Positions 20,277 through 33,136 of a DNA stretch of 64,000 bases are shown here, one piece after another. Made by a program: the position numbers and the translations under genes. The stretch is taken from contig NC_056420.1 of the NCBI RefSeq assembly GCF_905147365.1, forward strand, positions 8,814,001 through 8,878,000. The letters are read 5' to 3'. How positions within the stretch are numbered: the first letter of the stretch is position 1; each line of letters opens with the position of its first letter. Source of the DNA: Aricia agestis. Its lineage: Eukaryota; Arthropoda; Insecta; Lepidoptera; Lycaenidae. The notes beneath the pieces were generated by a model, which saw only the letters and a program-made list of their open reading frames with translations, was not told the DNA's origin and made no database searches.

Positions 20277-22130
20277 TTACAATAATTGCAAAACAAAATA
20301 ATTGCGTTATCGAGTAGTCTCATGATTAGACGCATCTAAAAGATATCTCACAAGCTCAAATTCGGCAAACGGTTTAAAAAAAATGCACATTAATATGTAC
20401 ACAAGTACCTAAAAACAAATCCCCTTCTGGCGCAGTTGGGTAAAAATGTTTATTGTTTGGCTAAAAAACCATAATAAGCAATTACAAGAGGAACAATGAT
20501 ATCTTTGTTTTTGTGGATATACAAAAAGAGCATTCAAAACAAGGCCAACATTGTCTAACAAAAGAACAAGTTAAATAAGTGTCCAAGATTTAATTTTCAA
20601 AGTTTTATCTGTCCTTGTTCGCGAAAAAAGATTGTGGGCAGAAATTTCACGGAATTAGAACAATTTGTTTTGGATTCACTTTATTTGGACGTGCGGAGTG
20701 CTTCAAACTTTTCAATCTGTTTTATTGCATTGATTACCTTCGTAGCTTTGTTTAATATGTAAGGTTGTTTCTAGAATGTCTCGTGAAAATTAAATAACGC
20801 CTAAAAGCTTTTATACCTAAATAGTTTTGTGATAAAACTATTTTGGATCTGGATTCTGAATTTGGACCTTTGCAATTCTGTTTCGTAATATAGAGAGACA
20901 TATATGTATAGAGGTAATATAAGGGACGTTTGATTTCTATTTTAAGGCGATCTTTTTACGTGTCTAAAAAAGTTCCTGAAGAATCATTCTTCTGGGACAT
21001 TTTTAATTAATAATTTATAATAATATTCCTAGTTAATTCCAGTTATATCACTTTACTCATGTTTTTGCTTTCAAAATACGTATTTACTATATTCTATATA
21101 TAACCAACCTACCTTTGGCAATTGATTATTATAATTAGTGATTGAAACATTCAACAATTCAACTATCTATTACCAAAATTGTATACTATTACTGATACAC
21201 TTTGTAACTCGCCCTCTGGTTTGGACCGTAACAAAAATCTTGCTATAGACTTAACTTTGGTACGTAGTTGTCCCGACTGTTATGTGTAACGAGGCCCGGG
21301 AGATCTGGGACCGTTACGATGAATGATGGCGTCCGGTGGTCCAACTTAAAAAGGTCCCGAGGAATTGGCTGGAAGCTATATTTTACTAGAATCCGTTTTT
21401 TTTAAATAAGGGGGCAAACGAGCAACGGGTCAGATGGCAAGCAACTTTATTATTGTACTCCATTGTAATTAAATTCAATTCAAATATTTAAAAAAAATAC
21501 ATGTTTGGAAAACAATTGAATCAAAAACAATTCTGTATGTAAAACACATACAGTCGAATGATTTGAATCGAACCCCTTATAATAACACTGGTTTCAAAAA
21601 CATCGCCTTGAAAGGGAGAAAATATTGAACAAAAATACAAAAAGCAACAAAGGCTTTTTACATTAAATTGTTATATAAGCTATTGATATTGTTAATAATT
21701 TTTTAACGTAGTTCCTTATCGCGCGTTGCGCGATAAGGAACTACGTTAAGGGGGAGGGGAGGGTATAACTTCGTTTCATCCGGGTGTCCCTTGACACCTC
21801 TCAAGTTTTTTTTGTAATTTTGTTAACCATTCCGAAAATTCAAGTCACATGGAAAATATCTCGTATCCAACAATTAAACGATTAATTTGGATTAATCATT
21901 AACATAATCAAAATTCACATATCAAACAGTAATAAGTAATTATTGACTCGAATATTAAGATTAAAAAGTTATTTATGCTAAATTGAAAACAAATGTTTGA
22001 AACGTTGAATATTTATGGAGCGAATTACCGATGCCGAATTAACGAAGCGATAAACAGGTTGACAGCTCTCCCGGCTGCGGCACTTTACGTTCAACTAAAA
22101 TATAATTATAATATAATATTATGTAATTTA
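20277..22130. other. No gene recognised; one perfect hairpin
   Basis: AT-rich. It holds a fragment of SINE-like repeat B (about 21408-21445) and the perfect hairpin 21703-21749. No coding sequence supported. Confidence 0.5.
21703..21749. repeat. Perfect 22-bp-arm hairpin
   Basis: TTAACGTAGTTCCTTATCGC plus GC, a three-base loop GTT, then the exact reverse complement. It is followed by a GGGGGAGGGGAGGG tract. The ends carry TTAA, so it could be a tiny foldback element. Confidence 0.8.
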
Positions 22131-22313
22131 TCCATACTAATATTATAAATGCGAAAGTGTGTCTATCTGTCGTCTGCTAAACCGACAGCATTTTGCTGGG
22201 TATGGAGATGCTTAGAGTCCCGGAAAAGGTATGTCCTTTTCCGAGAAACTTCAGAGATACTTTTATCCTGGAAAAATGTACGGTTGCCGCGCGATAATCG
22301 AATCATCATCTAG
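22131..22313 (+). mobile_element. Helitron-like element, + copy lacking the terminal hairpin
   Basis: Starts TCCATACTAATATTATAAAT and ends ATCATCATCTAG. The middle keeps TTTTGCTGGGTATGGAGATG and GGAAAAATGTACGGTTGCC. The GGCGCAACGGAGTTGC hairpin expected before CTAG is deleted. Confidence 0.75.
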
Positions 22314-23866
22314 TTTGTCAATAAACGTGTAGCTGATGGAGTTTTAAAGTTACCACGATACTGTGTTACTGGATGAGACTTTCTGAGTATGTTTATATGT
22401 AATATTACTTTGATAATGTAATGTAATGATTCTTTGATATAATATAATAGAAAGTAAATTTTTTGTAATATCAATATGGACCTCGAACAATGATTGACCA
22501 TGCATGTGATTATTGCAGTCACTCTTTGTATTGAAATTAGTATCGAAAATATCGCTCTTTAAAAAGTAATCCTAAGGCTTTGTGATCTTGTACTGCATTC
22601 ACAAAAGTATAATATTGGCTTCTCAAAATGTGTTGTAGAATGTGTGTCGATCGTAGAGGAGCTACAAGTTTCACGTAGCACATTTCGTAGAGCTGCTACG
22701 GCGTAGCAATGAGCACTTGCTTTGGTAGAGCTGGTCTACAAATAATAAAAATTAAAAACTAAGGAAGAGCAACTGTGTCAAAGTTCACAAGGCTACAAAA
22801 TGTGACCCGAATACATGTATACTTTTGCGTACGTATTCGGTACATAATTTTGTGTAAATATAGAAGTGACAATTAATGTCAACGGCTTTCGTAAATTTGA
22901 GTAAGTGTTTTGTTGCTATTATCATATTTAAGCGTGCGAAAAGCAACCAAATTTAGAACGGTTGAAGTATGGGAGTTACGTTTCCTTAGTTGAATTATTC
23001 AACTTAAAACATAGTTACCTTCTAAACCATCCGTCCCAAACACCGTTGATTTTAGAATAAAAAAAAATATTTAATTTTTATTATTTTAAATACGTTTCGT
23101 ATGAACTGAAAAGTGTTATTCCGTTGTACAATTTTTTTTCCCAATAACGGCTTATGAACAATTAGGCACAAAATATGTGAAAGTCTATCAGCAAAAAGTA
23201 CGAATAATTTGCGAATTTTAATAACGTGTATTTTTAGCATACTCGTAATATTCATATTATTTTATTTTGGTGTTCATGTCGAGTCATGACTCATGAGTCA
23301 TGAGTATACGACTCAAAAGTTGAAGAATTATTGTGTTTAGTGTCCTCCTCGTCCTCTAGTCATATTCCTCATGTCTGAGGGTCGCGATCTCCCCCTTCTA
23401 TGACCTTCCTACTTATGGTGTTTAGTGTATGTACATTGTACATAAAGAAAAAGATACACTCGTCCTGACGATGATGAACATTCGGAACGTGCAAACTTTG
23501 AACTCATTTAACTTTTCTAAACTCGACGAACTGTGACAAGAAAAATATTTTTAAATCTAGGGATTACATCCAACTGATCCAAGGTATGTTTGTTGGTAAA
23601 ATGTTGAAGCTTGTGATTACTTTTAAATAAGGTTTATTTGATTTCATCTTGGATACTATGTGCAATGTGTAGATATAGTTTATAGTTTTAGTAGTGTCTA
23701 AGCTCTTTAGTAATGAAAAGATCAACACACTGTGTAATGTGTAAGTATAACTCTTAGACGTAATAATTATAATCTTTGTACAGATAGTTTAAACTTTTTT
23801 TATTAGCCAAGTCTTTGATAGATTACTGCCTATTAAAGGTGTCTAAGATAAGCAACTATTAAATAC
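22314..23866. other. No gene recognised; dispersed MITE fragment and palindromic run
   Basis: A block AAAAACTAAGGAAGAGCAAC (about 22757) belongs to the family also seen at 1600, 13910 and 63090. Near 23281 there is an overlapping run of GACTCATGAGTC-type palindromes. No gene supported. Confidence 0.5.
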
Positions 23867-24062
23867 CAGATGACGCCCGCAACTCCGTTGCGCCAAAATT
23901 CGTTTATCGCGCAAGAACCGTAAAATTTCCCGGGATAGAAAGTATCCTTTGTCCTTTAGTATCGTATCTCCATGCGAAATCGCATCAAAATCGGTTCAGC
24001 GGTTTGGGTGTGAAGAGGTAATTAATAGACATACACACTTTCGCATTTATAATATTAGTATA
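23867..24062 (-). mobile_element. Helitron-like element, - strand copy (CCAG end)
   Basis: Reads ATGACGCCCGCAACTCCGTT, the hairpin end of the family. The preceding four bases are CCAG instead of CTAG. The other end has GCATTTATAATATTAGTATA. Confidence 0.8.
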
Positions 24063-24477
24063 CATTAGTTTTAAAATCAACAATAAAACATTCTCACAAT
24101 ATTTTGTAAAACGTGTACATTTTATTGTTTCTTCCAAGAATTTCGAAATTCGTTGTAAGCCCGCGGTCCGGGGTTTCGGGCACTGCGTAAGTGATTTATA
24201 ATTTCCTCCGAGCGTGGTGTGACGCACATAAATTATTTGTTATTTATTAAAACCGTATTTAAATATTTGTACAAGAAAACACTTGTTCAAGCGCTTTTGT
24301 GCGACAAAAAATGTGTAAGCGATTAAAATAAAATGTAAAAAGGTTGAATTGCGTGAATTGGCTTATTTGTTATCGTAAATAATAATTGTTATTATTCAAA
24401 TTATTTATTATAATTATACAATAACACAAAGTAGGTAGTTACATACATCACGTCAAATTGTCATGGAGTACCTAATT

Positions 24478-24921
24478 GCCAAGTGCGAGTCGGACTCGCG
24501 CATGAAGGGTACCATTATAGAGCAAAATTAGGAGAAAAATTGTGTTTTTGGTATCGGAGACCCTCTTTATTTTTTATTTTATTTTAATATTATTAATAAT
24601 TATTGAAGTAGACATATAATAGAGGCCTTCGTGAAAATAACATAATATTGTGCTTACCTGTTGCCATTACTGACATAGAGTCAAAAAGGCCGAATAAATC
24701 ACGTTTGTTGGATGCCACCCTTAAATGTTTATTTTATTTTGCTTTAGTACTTATTTGTTGTTATAGCGGCAACAGATATACACAATCTGTAAAAATTTCA
24801 ACTCTCTACCTATTACCGTTCTTGAGTTACAGCCTGGTGACATACAGACGGACAGGCGGACAGACAACCAAGTCTTAGTAATAGGGTGCCGTTTTTACCC
24901 TTTAGGTACGGAACCCTAAAA
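24478..24921 (+). repeat. Interspersed repeat A, copy 2
   Basis: CCAAGTGCGAGTCGGACTCG at the left, GGTACGGAACCCTAAAA at the right, same internal order as the copy at 17041 with small deletions. The short reading frame inside is not a gene. Confidence 0.75.
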
Positions 24922-26534
24922 ATTAACGCTAAAAATCGCTTATACTTAAAGGCTGTCACTCATTTGCGTTTGAATGTTTCGAATTTCGGTCGATCGCAAC
25001 TATGAACTGCAGGTTTAATAGATTATGTATTAAGAAATCCTTACTAGAAAGCATACTATTATCATACCGGATTTGTTATCGACAACAGATTGGCATTTCT
25101 TACTATCATGGCATACATACCTTAAAAAAGTTTTTTTTTTGTATATGTCCACAGAATATAAAGTAATATTTTCGCCAACAATTTATAATGTGCGGGGCGC
25201 GTGCCGGCGCGGAGTGATAAGCCGTGTCGCCGTCACTCCGACAACTTTCTAGATGCTTATCATCCGAGGCTTTTTTCTTTAGAATTTTTAGCAAGGAGCT
25301 AGCAGTATAAAATCTAAAACTAGACAAATTGTTTATACCTACAACAATATAGAAGCTCGCAAGTGTTAATTATTTTCGACTGACACAAGGTAGTTTATGT
25401 GTATGGAGTAGGTCCATGCAAAGTAAATATTATATTTACACTTTGCCCATAACTTCGTGTCTCAATTCGAGTATTGTGCATGAACCGTAGATTTTCCACG
25501 ATAAACTATCCTTTGTCCTTTTCCTTATAGAGCCACATACCTTCATCTTAATAATATTAGATACCGAACACAACTTACAATTTAGTAAAAGGAACGTAGT
25601 CAAAAGTTACGTGGATAATAAAGTTCTGTTAATGCAACGTACCTAGAGAGAGATTTCAATGCCACAGTAAACTGATATAGCCTCATTAAATGCCCTATCT
25701 TAACGGAGAAAAGCGACACGGCTGCTCGTAAAACCTAAAGTATACCTTAATTCGCTGACAAGCCACGACTACTTTATACCTACGTAAAAATTGGATTAAT
25801 ATGTGATCATTTCAGAGGAAGCGTAGGTATATAGAGGAATATTACCTCGCAACAAAAAAAGGTTCGCTCATGCAAAAAGTGTGTTAAAAAACGTACGCCG
25901 AATATTTGGCATGTCTTTCTCATAAAACTTTTAAAAACTTTAAATTACCTATTTATATTTATTTAAAATATTAATAAGGAAGATGATGAGAAGGAATAGG
26001 TAGGTATACTACTGTTTATTATCCAATTGTTTAACATAGATTGAACGAAAAAAAACTTAGTAAAAACGCCTTTCCATTCATACCTACTACGATATCATTT
26101 CGACATAGTATTTTTTTATGTTTTCATCCATTCAAGGGAAGCCTTTGATTATTATACGACCTAAATATACGTTGACCTATATAACCCCACGGTTTTATCT
26201 TGAAAGGAATTTTACGATCCTTTAAGGGATTCCTTTTGCCATTTCGTATGTTTAGGGTATGACAAAAGTGACTTATGCGCACTTATTTAACGAAACTACA
26301 AATATTTGCATCGAAGAGGTTTCGTTTCATTTTTAGAAAATGCAACAAAGTGAATGTGCCGCAAGTATTTAGTTTCTGGAGGCTTTAATAGCTTGTCGTT
26401 TTTAAGCTTGAGCGTTTTAATGTTTGGGTTAACTTCACACGATGTGTGGGCTCAAAACATTTGTTTTAGCTTAAAGAAAAATTACACATAAAGTAAGCTG
26501 CTTAACTGGTTAGCAACTTATGGGACCTATCAGT
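24922..26534. other. No gene recognised
   Basis: AT-rich. A decayed Helitron-like copy is recognisable at about 25440-25562 (GATAAACTATCCTTTGTCC and AATAATATTAGAT). Nothing else is supported. Confidence 0.45.
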
Positions 26535-26672
26535 CAGAGAGCGGTCACGCGTTCAAGTGTTCTACAGGAGCAATTCTGACGCGGTCAGAATTTGCAAAGG
26601 CCCTATGTGGGTATATCTATGTAACGTAATACAACACAAAGAACGCAAAACTGACCGCGTGACCGCTCTCTG
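26535..26672. mobile_element. MITE with CAGAGAGCGGTCACGCG inverted ends
   Basis: CAGAGAGCGGTCACGCG on the left and CGCGTGACCGCTCTCTG on the right, an exact 17-base inverted pair. Inner GACGCGGTCAGAATT suggests a second, nested pair. Confidence 0.7.
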
Positions 26673-27099
26673 TATGATTAAAGTCCTTTAGGCCACACAA
26701 AAAGTCTTTTTGAGCCGGAAGGAAAACTCATGACTACCCATCCGTCTAGGACATATTTCATCCCAATTTCACCCCATGCAACCCTATTCATAATGACTAT
26801 GTTCAAGCTACGCCAATATTGTCCGCTGAATATGCATCACAATATAACTTTGTAATGTGCACGACAATTTAGTCTGTGATGCAAATTCACTCGGCGAGTC
26901 GGCTGTTTGATGTTCAACTAAGGTTAAATGCATCTCAAGGACCACTTCTCCGAGATAGAATAAGGTATAATAAAATATTCTCTGCCACTGATGTACAACA
27001 TTAAGGAATGTCTCATTATTTTTAAAATTATCTTCAGCCGAGGCACCGCTTACGTTCTTTAAGATTAACATAATATTGTGATGACTGATGAGTTAGGGT

Positions 27100-27260
27100 C
27101 AATTCAGTTCGCAACGCGGCGCGTAGATGCATTTCTAAAGTATGGATTTGATAGATTTGCAAGATTTTTATAGATTTGCATTGGTCTCGCCCAAGTCAAT
27201 TCAGTACTAATTTAGAAATGCATTTCTAAATTAGTACTGCATCTACGACAGAATCAACCC
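27100..27260. mobile_element. MITE with a perfect palindromic core
   Basis: Outer blocks AGGGTCAATTCAG and CAGAATCAACCCT pair imperfectly. Inside, CAGTACTAATTTAGAAATGC is followed by its reverse complement (near 27202-27240). A GTAGATGCATTTCTAAA block recurs on the left. Confidence 0.6.
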
Positions 27261-27293
27261 TTAAATTTAGATTTTAAAATTACTGTCACTCTA

Positions 27294-27595
27294 GTTTTAC
27301 TCCAATTCGAGTAATAATTATGTGAGTACTTAGTGTCCTAGACGGACACTAAGTACTCACATACGGTCTTGCTCGATCGAGCAATAACGTCGAGCAAAAC
27401 CCGCGGCTCGGGCTTTCGTCCACACATTCAGCATTGCTTGGTAGTTTTACTCTTAATCGATATAGTTATTCGGAATTAATTCCATCGAGCCGGCTCGATG
27501 CGAGCCTTCGATCTGTGAGTTTTGCGGTCCACACAGTAATTATTACTCGAATTGGAGTAAAACTATCGAGAAAAACCGCATGTGAGTACTTAGCA
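27294..27595. mobile_element. Nested foldback element (CGAGCAAAAC family), copy 1
   Basis: A 27-base block (GTTTTACTCCAATTCGAGTA plus ATAATTA) at 27294-27320 recurs inverted at 27537-27563. Inside the left flank, an 18-bp-arm hairpin (27321-27361, TGTGAGTACTTAGTGTCC) adds a second level. GCTCGATCGAGCAA and ATCGAGCCGGCTCGAT are further palindromes. A related element is at 62930-63239. Confidence 0.65.
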
Positions 27596-29195
27596 ATTGA
27601 CGCACAAGCAAATCGTCTTGATATTTTCTACTATTTTGTAATTTTATCATATCGCGATTGCATCGGAACTGTATGACATATTATGTATATTGAAATAGTA
27701 TACTTACATAATACTATGATTGCATAATTATTTTACAGAGCCAAGTGAACCAACCTAAAAACATCAAGGAGTCATTTTTCTTTAAACATAATATTATAAT
27801 ATAATACGTACATAATTAAAATTACAATTATATTTTTAAGTTTTAACAGATCCGATGCGATATCCTTAGACTAGGTATATCAATGTTTTCAACGAAGAGG
27901 AATTGAATTATTAGAATCTAGGAACTAGTGTTACTGAATATTTTAAATGTCTGGTCTTATAAATAAACGCTATAAAAGTGTAATATATTTTTATACACCT
28001 GTCATGGGTTTTAGGTATTTAAAATAGTAACTTAATATTGTTACAAAATACTAAATAGCAAACATCAGAAAAATTTCGATATCAGAGTATATATCAGCGA
28101 CCTAATAATTGAAAGGATTTATTTAAAGTAATTTTTAATGTAATGAGTTATTATTTAATTTTAGTATTTTTATAATGCCATACAATTTAAAAGTATTTTG
28201 CACGCCACTTATTAGGCAGAGTGTTGGATCTATTTAAGAGCGCACCTGACCCTAACTGGACTACATACTTAAACCTCGATCTCAAAATCTGTAAGGTCTA
28301 GAAAACTGATTTTTTGACACAAGTCAAGTTCATGAAGAATGCTCAAGACGAAAACACGATTACTGAAAAAATGCTCGATAGTTTCTTACAAAAAACCTTG
28401 TTTTAGACACATTTTTGCTTGGATCTTCGAAGTTGGCTGTCTTTTCTTTAATATTTTTTAATATCTAAGAAGGCATTGATAAAACCTAAATTTGCTCAAA
28501 ACACTTTTTTCATAATCACTATATACTTGGCGATGATTCCGCGTCGTCCTTTTTCACCTGGCATATGAAAGACGGGCGTGAGTGTGAAGAGAGGAGGACG
28601 ATGTTTGATTTTTGGAGTCAGGAACGCTCTTAAGTAATATTGTAAGACCTTTTTGTACCACATTTATGCAATAAATTATTCTATTCTATTCTAACTTCTT
28701 AAAATTGCCGTTATAATATACCATCCAAATGAATTCACTTTTAAATATTATTCATATTTTACCAAAAATATTACAGTAGTTCTTTCTCTAGGTCGCCTTA
28801 GGCAAAAGAGCACAAAAATATAAAACTCTCAAACGAAAACTAACACAATCGTTATCACATCTGTAGATAATATCTTAAAAGGTAGCCCTTTTACCCTGGT
28901 GTTGGGTTTGTCGAAAAACAATTCTAGTACGTGATCGCACCTCCCCCGAGGGCCCATTGATATATTATTGCGAGATGTACTTTATTCCGAGCTAACCTTT
29001 TCCACTCAGTTTATAAATCTCTGGAATGGCCGGAATTATCTCTATTACGGCCGTGAAGTAATTTAAAGTGGTTTCGGTAATTATTGAGACACTTGGCCCA
29101 AACAAATCTGCGTTAATTTACGATCTCGGGAAAGATAATATTAAAAACGCTTTTACTGGTTCACGGATCTTTTATTTTGATAAGTATTAAAATAA
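27596..29195. other. No gene recognised; inverted-repeat element with LINE-like tail
   Basis: Between 28228 and 28640, TTTAAGAGCGCACCTGACCC faces GAGTCAGGAACGCTCTTAA, suggesting a MITE. It is followed by GCAATAAATTATTCTATTCT, which resembles a retroposon 3' tail. The rest shows nothing coding. Confidence 0.45.
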
Positions 29196-29398
29196 CTAGA
29201 TAACGCCCGCAACTCTGTGGCGCCAAAACTCGTTTATCACGCGGTAGCCATACATTTTCCCGGGTTAAAAAGTATCCTATGTCCTTTCCCGTGACTCAAA
29301 GTATCACCATGCCAAATTTCAGTAAAATCGGTTCAGCGGTTTAGGCGTGAAGAGGTATCAGACAGACACATTTTCGCATTTATAATATTAGTATGGAT
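29196..29398 (-). mobile_element. Helitron-like element, - strand copy
   Basis: CTAG at 29196-29199 followed by ATAACGCCCGCAACTCTG; other end TATAATATTAGTATGGA. The hairpin is damaged (GTGGCGCC for GTTGCGCC). Confidence 0.8.
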
Positions 29399-30094
29399 AA
29401 TAATTAAAACCATAATATCACATCTTTGAGGTCACGTGTGTGATGACGATTAAACTTCAGTTTTATGAAGAGATGCCATGGACTTATTTTTATGGCTTAT
29501 GTCAAAAATTTCATGGAGTTTAGAGTTATGTCATAATATTATTCGTCCCCAAGTACGGCAGTTTCTTCTTAGGCTCATGGGTTTGAACATGATTTTTCTC
29601 CTTATCGCTTGGTGTCGGCTCCTACACATTGCTTGTGATCACGCAGTGTAGTGATCAAACCGCTCGATTGCGCGGTCGCATATAAATCGAGTCTCAAGGC
29701 AGCCTAATACCATAAAGCGATAAAATATTCATTCCGACAAACAATTACTATAAAGTTGCATGTAACGTGATTTACGGCATCGCTGGCCAATAGGAACCGC
29801 TGACAAATCCGCAGTTTACCGGAGTGCCGGTATGATTTATGTTCCAGGATATTCACTAGTCAGACTAGATTCTCTGGTGTTCCCCTTAAATATACATAGT
29901 CCTAATATCTCGTAATTCCTCTCCTTTGCGTAATTTAGTCTTTAAAAGATGCAGCTCGCGACATTCATCGCAGAAAAATCTGAAGAAGTCGTATGTATCA
30001 TCGAGGTAAATTGATGACAGACCAACGTCATTTGGTCGGATCATGTCAATTCAATGTTAATTGTGAACTGGGTTTGACGCAAAAAGTTAATATA
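29399..30094. other. No gene recognised
   Basis: Contains a fragment (about 30020-30080) sharing TTGGTCGGATCATGTCAATT and CTGGGTTTGACG with sequences near 6530, 30370 and 43200, so a further dispersed repeat. No coding sequence supported. Confidence 0.4.
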
Positions 30095-30360
30095 CCTAGC
30101 GGAATAGAGCAACAATCTCGAGCTGTCAAACGAAACCAAAATTGGTTTTCATCTGTGTGAAAAATATGTGTACGTAAACACTTACACAAACATGATTGAA
30201 CATGAATTCTATGAGATCAAATTGTCAACGTGCGGCACGTGCCGACTGGACGTCAAAAAAAGAGTGCTGCTGTCATGTATCACACGTCTGTTTTTACCAC
30301 GCAGTGTTACTGATAGTGACATCTCTCTTGCTCAGGCATTTGTTTCTCTATTCCGCTAGG
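30095..30360 (+). mobile_element. MITE with CCTAGCGGAATAGAG inverted ends, copy 1
   Basis: Starts CCTAGCGGAATAGAGCAAC and ends TCTCTATTCCGCTAGG. A second copy in the opposite orientation lies at 59120-59386, with matching internal GTGCGGCACGTGCCGACTGG and AAAAGAGTGCTGCTGTC. The short open frames it carries in both copies are shared repeat sequence, not a conserved gene. Confidence 0.8.
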
Positions 30361-31064
30361 CATATTAACTTTATGGTTTGACGTAACGCGACCAAGCTAC
30401 GTTGGTCCCCCATCTGCCTACGAATCAACTTCTGATAGTACCATCGATGAAATGAATTCCTAGGCAGTTGACGGACCTACGTCATTTGATCGGACTATGT
30501 CAATCCAAAGTCTGGAGGGTGGGTTAGACAGAAAGTGACCAAATTACATAGGTCCGTCGACTGCCTATGAATCAACTTCTCTGTCAATAGTACATTATGC
30601 CGCATTATGTACCTTTTGTATTTTGTCGTGTCTCTATGTCTCACAATCGGCCCAGCCTCATTTCTAAATGTGGAACCAAATATTTTATAATGGAACAAGA
30701 AACTCATTATTAAATATACGAATATTTAATTTTTATCTTATACTTGCCATCAATCTCTATTTACTAAGGTAGCCAAATAAATATACGTATATGAAACAGG
30801 CAGGTAAGCACAGAGCAATTAAACTGTAGAAAGCATTTAACAAAATGAAAATGTCCGTTACAATTCCAACGTTCGTAATTATTAGTTCAGTGCTCGCTGT
30901 ATAATCCCATTCAAAAGTTTTAACGTTTGGCAAATCTTGAATACCAGATGAGGTCTTAGGCGAATTTATATGACGGCGGCGGTGGATTTACACGGCGCTT
31001 GGTAAGAGTATTAACTAAGAAAATTGCATTTGCCCTCCATTCTGTGGGAGAGATTTATTCAATT

Positions 31065-31430
31065 ATGAAACGCGAAACAAGAGGCGGTTCCAATTTGTTA
31101 CGAATACTTCTAAACATTTCGCGTTCTTGTACAGAATTTATAATTGACCTAGATGACGCCCCAGACTCCGTTGCGCCAAAATTCTTTTATCGCGCGGGAA
31201 CCGTACACCTTTCTGGGATAAAAAGTATCCTATGTCCTTTTCCGGGGCTCAAAGCATCTCCATGCCCAGCAAAATTTATTCAGCGGTTTGGGCTGAAGAG
31301 GTAACGGACAGACAGACACACTTTCGTAATTGTAATATTAGTATGGATGAAACGCGAAACAAGAGACGGTTCCGATTAGTTACGAATACTTCTAAACATT
31401 TCGCGTTCTTGTACGGAATTTATAATTGAA
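31065..31430. repeat. 82-bp direct duplication flanking a Helitron-like element
   Basis: 31065-31148 and 31347-31430 match with about four differences (ATGAAACGCGAAACAAGAGG versus ATGAAACGCGAAACAAGAGA at the start, ACGGAATTTATAATTGA at the end). The Helitron-like element 31149-31348 lies exactly between them. Confidence 0.85.
31149..31348 (-). mobile_element. Helitron-like element between two duplicated flanks
   Basis: CTAG 31149-31152 then ATGACGCCCCAGACTCCGTT; the hairpin is partly lost (CAGACTCCGTTGCG). Other end AATATTAGTATGGAT. Confidence 0.8.
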
Positions 31431-31560
31431 TCCGTAGGGCTGTTACGCCCATGATGATAATCCTATGATTATCGGGTTCTATTAATAGAGCAACACAGTA
31501 GACGTGTAGAATGTGATTTAATACAGCGTCGTAATTATTATCTGTATCGTAGCGTTTCCA

Positions 31561-32655
31561 CCCAGGTAGCACAAAGGCTATGTAAGATTTGGCTTACATC
31601 GCTTTTGGCCTCATTAAAGCGATGCAGAGGCGATTTACAACACAAACAGCCGAATTGCGGCATATTACATACCCAACTATATATTTTTTCATTAAAAGCT
31701 GTGTAAAATTGCGCTGTAGACGTTTATACACACACACACACGCACATACGAAAGCTCCCAATACAGCAATTTCTAGCCGAGTAAATTAAAAAGTTTTCGC
31801 CGATTAGAAGCTATTAATATATCTTATGTAGTAATTTAGAAGCATTTTACAGATCTAAAAACAATTTAAAAGCTAATAACATCGCTTCATTAGTTTACAT
31901 AGCGAATTACATCGCTTTCAGCCTCGAATTAGCTTCCTATATAATAATCGGCAATTTCTAGCACTTTTTTTGCAATTTAAGTCGCATCGCCATATTTTTT
32001 GACATTCCTATTTTATGAATTATCGATTTTAAGGTTTAATTTATGTTACGTCTAATAATAAGTTGTTTTTAACAGTAGTTTTTGTTAACCGAATAAGTTT
32101 TTAGAAACTTAATTTCAGCTTTTAGTGACAAATAAAAATAAAATATTTTAAAAATATTATGTTTTAATTATTAATACAATTTATGAAACCACCGAAAATA
32201 AAAAGCGCACTAAAATTTACTTATAATTCATAGATTATAATATATAGATACATTAACAGTAAAACTTAATTTGCATATAAAATTAGACTCATATAATATG
32301 GCGTGTAACAATTTTGTATGTAATTTAATACGTCAATGTTTTAAAAATAATTTAATTCTGTAGTCGCCATATTATATTTATAGTAGTGTGATATGTACAC
32401 ACCATATTTCAGATTTTTACTATCTGTGTTTTTTGTTGATGTGAAAGCAAACTAAATTACAAAAACTTCTTAGCAAAGCTACATATATCTCTATATAGCA
32501 AAACCCTACTTATACGGTAATATCACAGCAATAATTTGCTGTATAAAGTGTGCCCAATTTGGTTGAGTAGAAGCTTATATAGCAATTTTTCATAGCCAGT
32601 GGCGATGTAAAAAACGTGCCCACAGCCGCTACTCAGCAATTTTGTGCTACCTGGG
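31561..32655. mobile_element. 1.1-kb non-autonomous DNA transposon with 15-bp perfect TIRs
   Basis: Terminal inverted repeats CCCAGGTAGCACAAA (31561-31575) and TTTGTGCTACCTGGG (32641-32655). The interior is AT-rich with repeated TAGCAATTT-, ACATCGCTT- and CACACA-type short motifs, and no transposase. No clear target duplication. Confidence 0.75.
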
Positions 32656-33136
32656 CAGGGGGTTCGTTACAATATGACATCAAAGAACGAAAATAAAAAT
32701 ATACAGTAGAGAAGTGATTAAGCCGTGTCCTTGTAATCAAACTCGCTCAAGACAAGAGTCACATTTAAGCGCGTGCCACGTGATAGTACCCTATTTTGCG
32801 ACTTTAAAATTATCTGAAATCACGCTAATGTGTGCGTATGTGATGCGGGGCGGTCTAGTATGAGTATGGTCTACGGTATAATTTTATATTGTGAATTGTG
32901 ATCAAACCGATACCTCCACGCGATTAGGCGTGTCACCGCTCGAATATATCCTGTCAACTTTGGCGCCAATTTATTTTGTAAACCTACGCAGGCATTCAAA
33001 ACTAATTGCCACGTGTCATGTACGGGAAATAAAAATAAAACTTTCAATAAAATACGTGAAACTAGGCGTGCGAATTGATACCTGAGGTTTTTTTTAATGA
33101 TGTAGTAACATATTAAATAGAAAGATGAGGATTTTT
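32656..33136. other. No gene recognised
   Basis: No domain, splice pattern or repeat that I can name. Confidence 0.4.

Noticed and set aside
20072..20335. Ser-Val-His-Pro and Asp-Gly-Trp-Thr repeat proteins
   Set aside because: Translations of the GGACGGAT microsatellite.
26808..27071. 87-codon open frame on the - strand
   Set aside because: No family match, no splice partners; left as unexplained intergenic DNA.
30168..30381. Small protein shared with 59043-59340
   Set aside because: Both are copies of one MITE; the similarity is of DNA, in several frames.
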